The notes beneath the pieces are model-generated. The model did not search any database, was not told where the DNA came from, and saw only the letters and a program-made list of their open reading frames with translations. Made by a program: the position numbers and the translations under genes. Below, piece by piece: positions 60,296-64,000 of a DNA stretch of 64,000 nucleotides. Origin of the DNA: Porcincola intestinalis (GTDB taxonomy: Bacteria; Bacillota; Clostridia; Lachnospirales; Lachnospiraceae); the NCBI RefSeq assembly GCF_009696445.1, contig NZ_VULZ01000003.1, positions 186,001 to 250,000 of the forward strand, given 5' to 3'. The stretch's first letter is position 1; every line of letters starts with the position of its first letter.

Positions 60296-61933
60296 TCAGA
60301 ATTCTGCACTTCCATTTCCGCTCGCCCCTGAAGTGTTGCCGTCCTGTCCGCCGTACGGGAAACCAGAACCGTTTCCATAGCCCCCGCCAAACGGATAACC
60401 GAACTCATTTCCGCTGCCGCTTCCGTCCTGCCCGCCGAAAAAGCTGCCCCATGGAATCGTAATGCTTCCGTCTCCATCCCTGTTGTCTGACGGCGGAAGG
60501 GTCTGGGAGCCGTCGTCGGCATCACCTGTGGATCCGTCCTTCCTGCCACTGTCCTTATCCTGTCCGTCAGACTTGTCTCCGTCTGAATTCTCTTTGTCAG
60601 AGCCGTCAGATGAGGAATCAGACGAATCCGATGCGTTCTGCGCCTTCCTGGCCGCTTTTACCTCATCGGTTGCCTCGCCAAGCGTGACCTCCACTGTCTT
60701 TTCCTTATAGCTGTTTCCGGAAGCCCTTTCATAGGCAATCTTCACCTTTTCCCCTGGTGCATAATACTGGATCTTCTTCAGAAGCGTATCCCTGGAATCA
60801 ATCGACAGTCCGTCAAGCTTTGTGATGACGTCTCCCTTTTGAAGACCTGCCTTCTCAGCAGCGGATCCCTTCTCAACTGAGTATACATAAGCCCCTTTCG
60901 GGATATTGTACATCTGGCTGGCTTCGTCTGTCACCGGTGCCACTGTAATGCCGAGATACCCGTAATCGTCCAGCGCATCCCTCGTCTTGCGGTTGATCAG
61001 ATCCTGAAGAACCGGGATTGCGGTATTGATCGGAACCGCATACCCGACATTGTCTCCTTCCAGATAACCCGCGTTGAAGATCCCGATGACTTCTCCCTTT
61101 GCATTCAGGACAGCTCCGCCGCTCTGTCCCTGATTTGCGGCGCCATCGGTCTGGAACTCTGTCCAGGTTCCCTCGTCCGTCTCTACCTTGCAGTTCAGTG
61201 CCGCGACAATACCCGATGTCACGGTCAGCCCCTGACCAAGCGTGTTTCCGATTGTAATGGCGGTCTGTCCAACCTTGAGCTTGTCGGAGTTGCCAAGGAC
61301 CGCGACCTTCAGCTGCTTCAGCACATCCTCCTTGATGTCCTTCAGCTGAACAGCAACAACTGCCACATCTGTCGATGGATCTGCTCCCTTGACCTTCGCC
61401 GCAACGACCTTGTCCTCCTCATTGTCTGTGTCAACTGAAAAAGCGACTGTAACGTCCGTCGCATTATCCACAACATGATTGTTCGTTGCGATCAGCAGCT
61501 CGTCACCGGTCTGCGCAATGATAAATCCCGACGCTGCCCCCTCCTCCTCAACACTGTGCTTCCCTCCAAAGTAGTCCTCGACTTCCTGCACACTTTTCTC
61601 GGAAATGGTGACAATGGACGGCATGCATGCAGCCACAACGTCCGAGACATCAATCGCCGTCACCTTTGCATCCCGTGTCCCTGTTGTTTCAAGCTGCGGG
61701 TAGCTGTTCTTTCCCGAATCCTTCTTATCGGAAGATGCATCCTGCTGCCTGTCAGCTTCCGTCTGCTGCTCTGTTTCCGTCTGACTGTCTGCCTCTGTCT
61801 GCTGCTCTGTACCTGTCTGGAGGGCATTTCCGGCAAATGTATATGGGGCTGCACTCACGCTCATCGCTGCGGTCAGAATCGCCGCCAGCACCCTTGCAGA
61901 GATTCTTCTGTTTCTCAGCTTCTTATCGTACAT
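60296..61933 (-). CDS. HtrA/DegP-type trypsin-like serine protease with PDZ domain
   Basis: A 545-residue exported protease. Residues 1-36 form an uncleaved anchor or signal peptide (ISARVLAAILTAAMSVSAAPYTF). A Gln/Thr/Glu-rich low-complexity segment follows (about 40-85, repeated TEQQTEAD units). The protease domain has catalytic His in IATNNHVVDNA, Asp in STDVAVVAV and Ser in NQGQSGGAV (QSGG where many have NSGG). A PDZ domain follows (YGYLGITV, KGSAAEKAGLQKGDVI). The tail (about 415-545) is Ser/Asp-rich then Gly/Ser/Asn-rich (GGGYGNGSGFPYGG). Start at 61933 is preceded by AAAGGAG. It handles misfolded extracytoplasmic proteins, by family. Confidence 0.9.
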   Translation of the reverse strand: MYDKKLRNRRISARVLAAILTAAMSVSAAPYTFAGNALQTGTEQQTEADSQTETEQQTEADRQQDASSDKKDSGKNSYPQLETTGTRDAKVTAIDVSDVVAACMPSIVTISEKSVQEVEDYFGGKHSVEEEGAASGFIIAQTGDELLIATNNHVVDNATDVTVAFSVDTDNEEDKVVAAKVKGADPSTDVAVVAVQLKDIKEDVLKQLKVAVLGNSDKLKVGQTAITIGNTLGQGLTVTSGIVAALNCKVETDEGTWTEFQTDGAANQGQSGGAVLNAKGEVIGIFNAGYLEGDNVGYAVPINTAIPVLQDLINRKTRDALDDYGYLGITVAPVTDEASQMYNIPKGAYVYSVEKGSAAEKAGLQKGDVITKLDGLSIDSRDTLLKKIQYYAPGEKVKIAYERASGNSYKEKTVEVTLGEATDEVKAARKAQNASDSSDSSSDGSDKENSDGDKSDGQDKDSGRKDGSTGDADDGSQTLPPSDNRDGDGSITIPWGSFFGGQDGSGSGNEFGYPFGGGYGNGSGFPYGGQDGNTSGASGNGSAEF

Positions 61934-62030
61934 TGGAAAGCTCCTTTCATGCATTCAAATGATACTTCCTATCTTAAAAAGCTTCTGTGTCAAAGGTGTG
62001 AAAATTCAGCTGATTCTGTGTGTCCATGTG

Positions 62031-62063
62031 AAAAAGGGCAGCTCCCGCAGGAGACTGCCCTTT
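62031..62063 (-). terminator. Intrinsic terminator after gpmI
   Basis: On the minus strand AAAGGGCAGTCTCC pairs with GGAGCTGCCCTTT around a short GC-rich loop with one mismatch, followed by TTTTT. Confidence 0.85.
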
Positions 62064-62086
62064 AACGTCCATTCAACGATATTCAC

Positions 62087-63631
62087 TTAGCTTTTCTTCA
62101 CAAGCAGACTCTTTCCCGTCATCTCCTCCGGCTGCTTCATGCCCATCATCTCGATCAGCGTCGGGATGATATCGCACAGCGCGCCGCCTTCTCTGAGCGT
62201 ATAAGCCGGATCATAGTTGACCAGAATAAACGGAACAGGGTTTGTCGTATGGGATGTGAGCGGCTCGCCCGTCTCATAATCCACAAGCTGCTCCGCGTTG
62301 CCGTGGTCCGCCGTGATGAACATCTGTCCGTTCACTTCGAGCAGGGCATCGACAACCCGTCCGACGCACTTGTCGACCGTCTCGATGGCCTTGATGCAGG
62401 CCGGCTCCACGCCTGTGTGTCCGACCATATCCGGATTTGCGAAATTGGTAATGATTACATCATATTTTCCGGACTTGATCGCGTCAACAAACTTGTCGCA
62501 GACCTCCGGCGCGCTCATCTCCGGCTGAAGATCATAGGTCGCCACCTTCGGACTCTTGACCAGGATGCGGTCCTCGCCAGGATTCGGGGCCTCCACACCG
62601 CCGTTGAAGAAGAAGGTCACATGTGCATACTTCTCTGTCTCGGCAATTCTGGCCTGGGTCATATGATGCTGTGCAAGGAATTCCCCGAATGTCTCCTTGA
62701 TCTCCGTCTTCGGGAAGGCGACATGCTTGTTCGGGATCGTGACATCGTAGTCGGTGAAGCAGGTGTAGTAAACCTTCTTGCGCGGTCCCCTGTCAAACTG
62801 ATCGAAATCATCCATGCAGAAGCATCTGGTCAGCTCTCTTGCACGGTCCGGACGGAAATTGAAGAAGATGATCGAATCGCCGTCCTTGATCGTGGTAACC
62901 GGCTTGCCATCCTCCATCACAACCGCCGGAATGACGAACTCATCGGTTACCCCATTCGCATAGGAGTCCTTCACCGCCTGCACGCCACTTGAAGCCGGCA
63001 CGCCCTCTCCCAGCGTCAGGGCCCTGTATGCCTTCTCGACTCTGTCCCATCTGTTGTCACGGTCCATCGCATAGTAGCGGCCGGAGACAACCCCGATTTT
63101 GCCGACGCCAAGCTCGTCCATCTTATCCTGGACCTGCTGAACAAACCCTGCTCCGGAATCCGGCGGTGTGTCACGTCCATCGAGGAAGCAGTGTACAAAG
63201 ACCTTTTTCAGCCCCTCCCTCTTTGCCATCTCCAGAAGCGCAAAGATATGGGAAATGTGGCTGTGAACGCCTCCGTCGGAAACGAGTCCGTACAGATGAA
63301 GGGAGGAATCGTTCTTCTTTGCATTCTCCATGGCTCCCTTCAGAGCCGGGTTTTCAAAGAAAGTTCCCTCGCGGATCGCTTTCGTAATCTTCGTCAAATC
63401 CTGATATACAATACGGCCTGCTCCCATATTCAGATGACCGACCTCTGAATTGCCCATCTGACCATCCGGAAGTCCGACATACTCCCCGGATGCCTGTCCC
63501 TGCACAAATGGGTATTCCTTCATCAGTCTGTCCATGACAGGCGTATTCGCCTCTGCGATTGCATTGTGATCCTTCCTCGGATTCAGTCCGTACCCGTCCA
63601 GGATCATCAGTACTGTTGGTCTCTTGCTCAT
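62087..63631 (-). CDS. gpmI: 2,3-bisphosphoglycerate-independent phosphoglycerate mutase
   Basis: The Mn-dependent glycolytic mutase interconverting 3- and 2-phosphoglycerate. The 514-residue protein has the N-terminal metal site MILDGYGLN, the catalytic Ser in QMGNSEVGHLNMGAGR, the phosphotransferase domain with CFLDGRDTPPDSG and SGRYYAMDRD, and the late metal motifs FANPDMVGHTG and TADHGNAEQ. Its ATG overlaps the stop of the upstream homoserine dehydrogenase gene by four bases. The unusual coupling of gpmI to hom is known in several Lachnospiraceae-type genomes from memory. Confidence 0.96.
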   Translation of the reverse strand: MSKRPTVLMILDGYGLNPRKDHNAIAEANTPVMDRLMKEYPFVQGQASGEYVGLPDGQMGNSEVGHLNMGAGRIVYQDLTKITKAIREGTFFENPALKGAMENAKKNDSSLHLYGLVSDGGVHSHISHIFALLEMAKREGLKKVFVHCFLDGRDTPPDSGAGFVQQVQDKMDELGVGKIGVVSGRYYAMDRDNRWDRVEKAYRALTLGEGVPASSGVQAVKDSYANGVTDEFVIPAVVMEDGKPVTTIKDGDSIIFFNFRPDRARELTRCFCMDDFDQFDRGPRKKVYYTCFTDYDVTIPNKHVAFPKTEIKETFGEFLAQHHMTQARIAETEKYAHVTFFFNGGVEAPNPGEDRILVKSPKVATYDLQPEMSAPEVCDKFVDAIKSGKYDVIITNFANPDMVGHTGVEPACIKAIETVDKCVGRVVDALLEVNGQMFITADHGNAEQLVDYETGEPLTSHTTNPVPFILVNYDPAYTLREGGALCDIIPTLIEMMGMKQPEEMTGKSLLVKKS

Positions 63632-64000
63632 GATATTTCTCCTTCTCTCTGATCGATATACACCCTGATCATGCTTGCAACCCGTTTCACAACGCTGCTT
63701 GAATTGATGATCAGCAGCGCGTCCCTGATATGGCGCTCCCGAACCGGGCTTGTAATGATGACAAGCTCTGCATTTGTCCCGATCTTGTCCTTCTGGATCA
63801 CCTGCTCAATTGAAACGGAATTGTTGCCGAAGATGCTGGCAATCGTGGCGAGGACGCCCGGCTTGTCCTCCACCTCCATTCTCAGGAAATAGCTGGAGAC
63901 CGTGTTCTCAATCCTGCGGATCGGAATCTTCCGGTACACATTGTCTCTTGTCGTTCCCTGGGAGTGATAGACCGTGTGGCGCGCGACAGAAAAGACATCT
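63628..64000 (-). CDS. hom: Homoserine dehydrogenase, C-terminal part (5' end beyond window)
   Basis: Only the last 123 codons are inside the window; the frame is open to base 64,000. They hold the end of the catalytic domain followed by a C-terminal ACT domain (FLRMEVEDKPGVLATIASIFG, key part; then NNSVSIEQVIQKD), the regulatory domain of homoserine dehydrogenases, which commit aspartate semialdehyde to threonine and methionine. The assignment rests on the ACT domain type and the preceding VYRKIPIRRIENTVSSYF segment, since the NAD-binding part is not visible. Confidence 0.8.
   Translation of the reverse strand, partial: DVFSVARHTVYHSQGTTRDNVYRKIPIRRIENTVSSYFLRMEVEDKPGVLATIASIFGNNSVSIEQVIQKDKIGTNAELVIITSPVRERHIRDALLIINSSSVVKRVASMIRVYIDQREGEIS

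Noticed and set aside
1-64000. CRISPR arrays, insertion sequences, prophage genes, rRNA genes
   Set aside because: No regularly spaced repeats, transposase-like or integrase-like frames, phage structural genes or rRNA sequence were seen. The accessory block at 15.9-20.2 kb shows no mobility gene or terminal repeats.

Overview
The window reads as a chromosomal segment from a moderately GC-rich Firmicute of class Clostridia, most likely a Lachnospiraceae-type anaerobe. The inference rests on gene order and content: the asp23-nusB-xseA-xseB-ispA-dxs-tlyA-nadK-argR-recN run, the ylxM-ffh-rpsP-khpA-rimM-trmD run, yceD-rpmF-plsX-acpP-rnc-smc-ftsY, pta-ackA, a group B-type [FeFe] hydrogenase, a GGGtGRT/NifU-like pair and a cmk-ispH-rpsA cluster. 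No plasmid, phage, IS element or CRISPR array was seen. Almost everything is on the minus strand; only tmcAL, a hicB-like gene, the NAD(P)HX repair gene and tmRNA are on plus.

Layout, left to right (most genes are transcribed right to left). 1-4,730: 3' truncated efp, then an ABC-2 exporter with a membrane-anchored NEW3-domain protein and a secreted DUF4176 protein. 4,752-14,177: one long housekeeping operon from asp23 to recN (transcription termination, exonuclease VII, DXP/isoprenoid synthesis, rRNA methylation, NAD kinase, arginine repressor, DNA repair). 14,299-15,912: prfC. 15,958-20,156: an A+T-rich accessory block with a small exported protein, a signal-peptide protein, two membrane proteins and an ABC ATPase, preceded by a candidate stand-alone structured RNA with its own promoter and terminator. 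20,344-27,744: the ylxM-ffh-rpsP-khpA/rimM-trmD operon, continued by HAD, double-ACT, acyltransferase and carbamate-kinase-like genes. 27,890-36,876: the yceD to ilvA operon (ribosome, fatty acid/phospholipid, RNase III, SMC, FtsY). 36,990-40,934: acetate kinase, phosphotransacetylase and hydrogenase, the fermentative energy genes. 41,190-47,342: mixed-strand region with tmcAL, a TRIC-like membrane protein, an orphan HicB-like protein, tRNA-Leu(CAA), lysA and nnr. 47,432-58,410: GGGtGRT/NifU-like pair, YprB-like nuclease, S1 protein, a fused Cmk-IspH enzyme, a flavoprotein, and a two-component system led by a small alarmone synthetase. 58,563-64,000: tmRNA with smpB close by, an HtrA-type protease, gpmI and the 3' end of homoserine dehydrogenase.

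Regulatory DNA is unusually readable. Many promoters match TTGACA-17-TATAAT closely, and many intrinsic terminators are clear. Two operon promoters (ylxM and yceD) are built into the hairpin that follows the preceding gene. Isoprenoid synthesis is split between the dxs-ispA operon and the Cmk-IspH fusion; ribosome rescue is represented by tmRNA/SmpB. The most promising undescribed items are the 15.9-20.2 kb accessory module with its RNA, and the GGGtGRT/NifU-like pair. All coordinates and motif positions were read by eye from the sequence; no similarity search was run.
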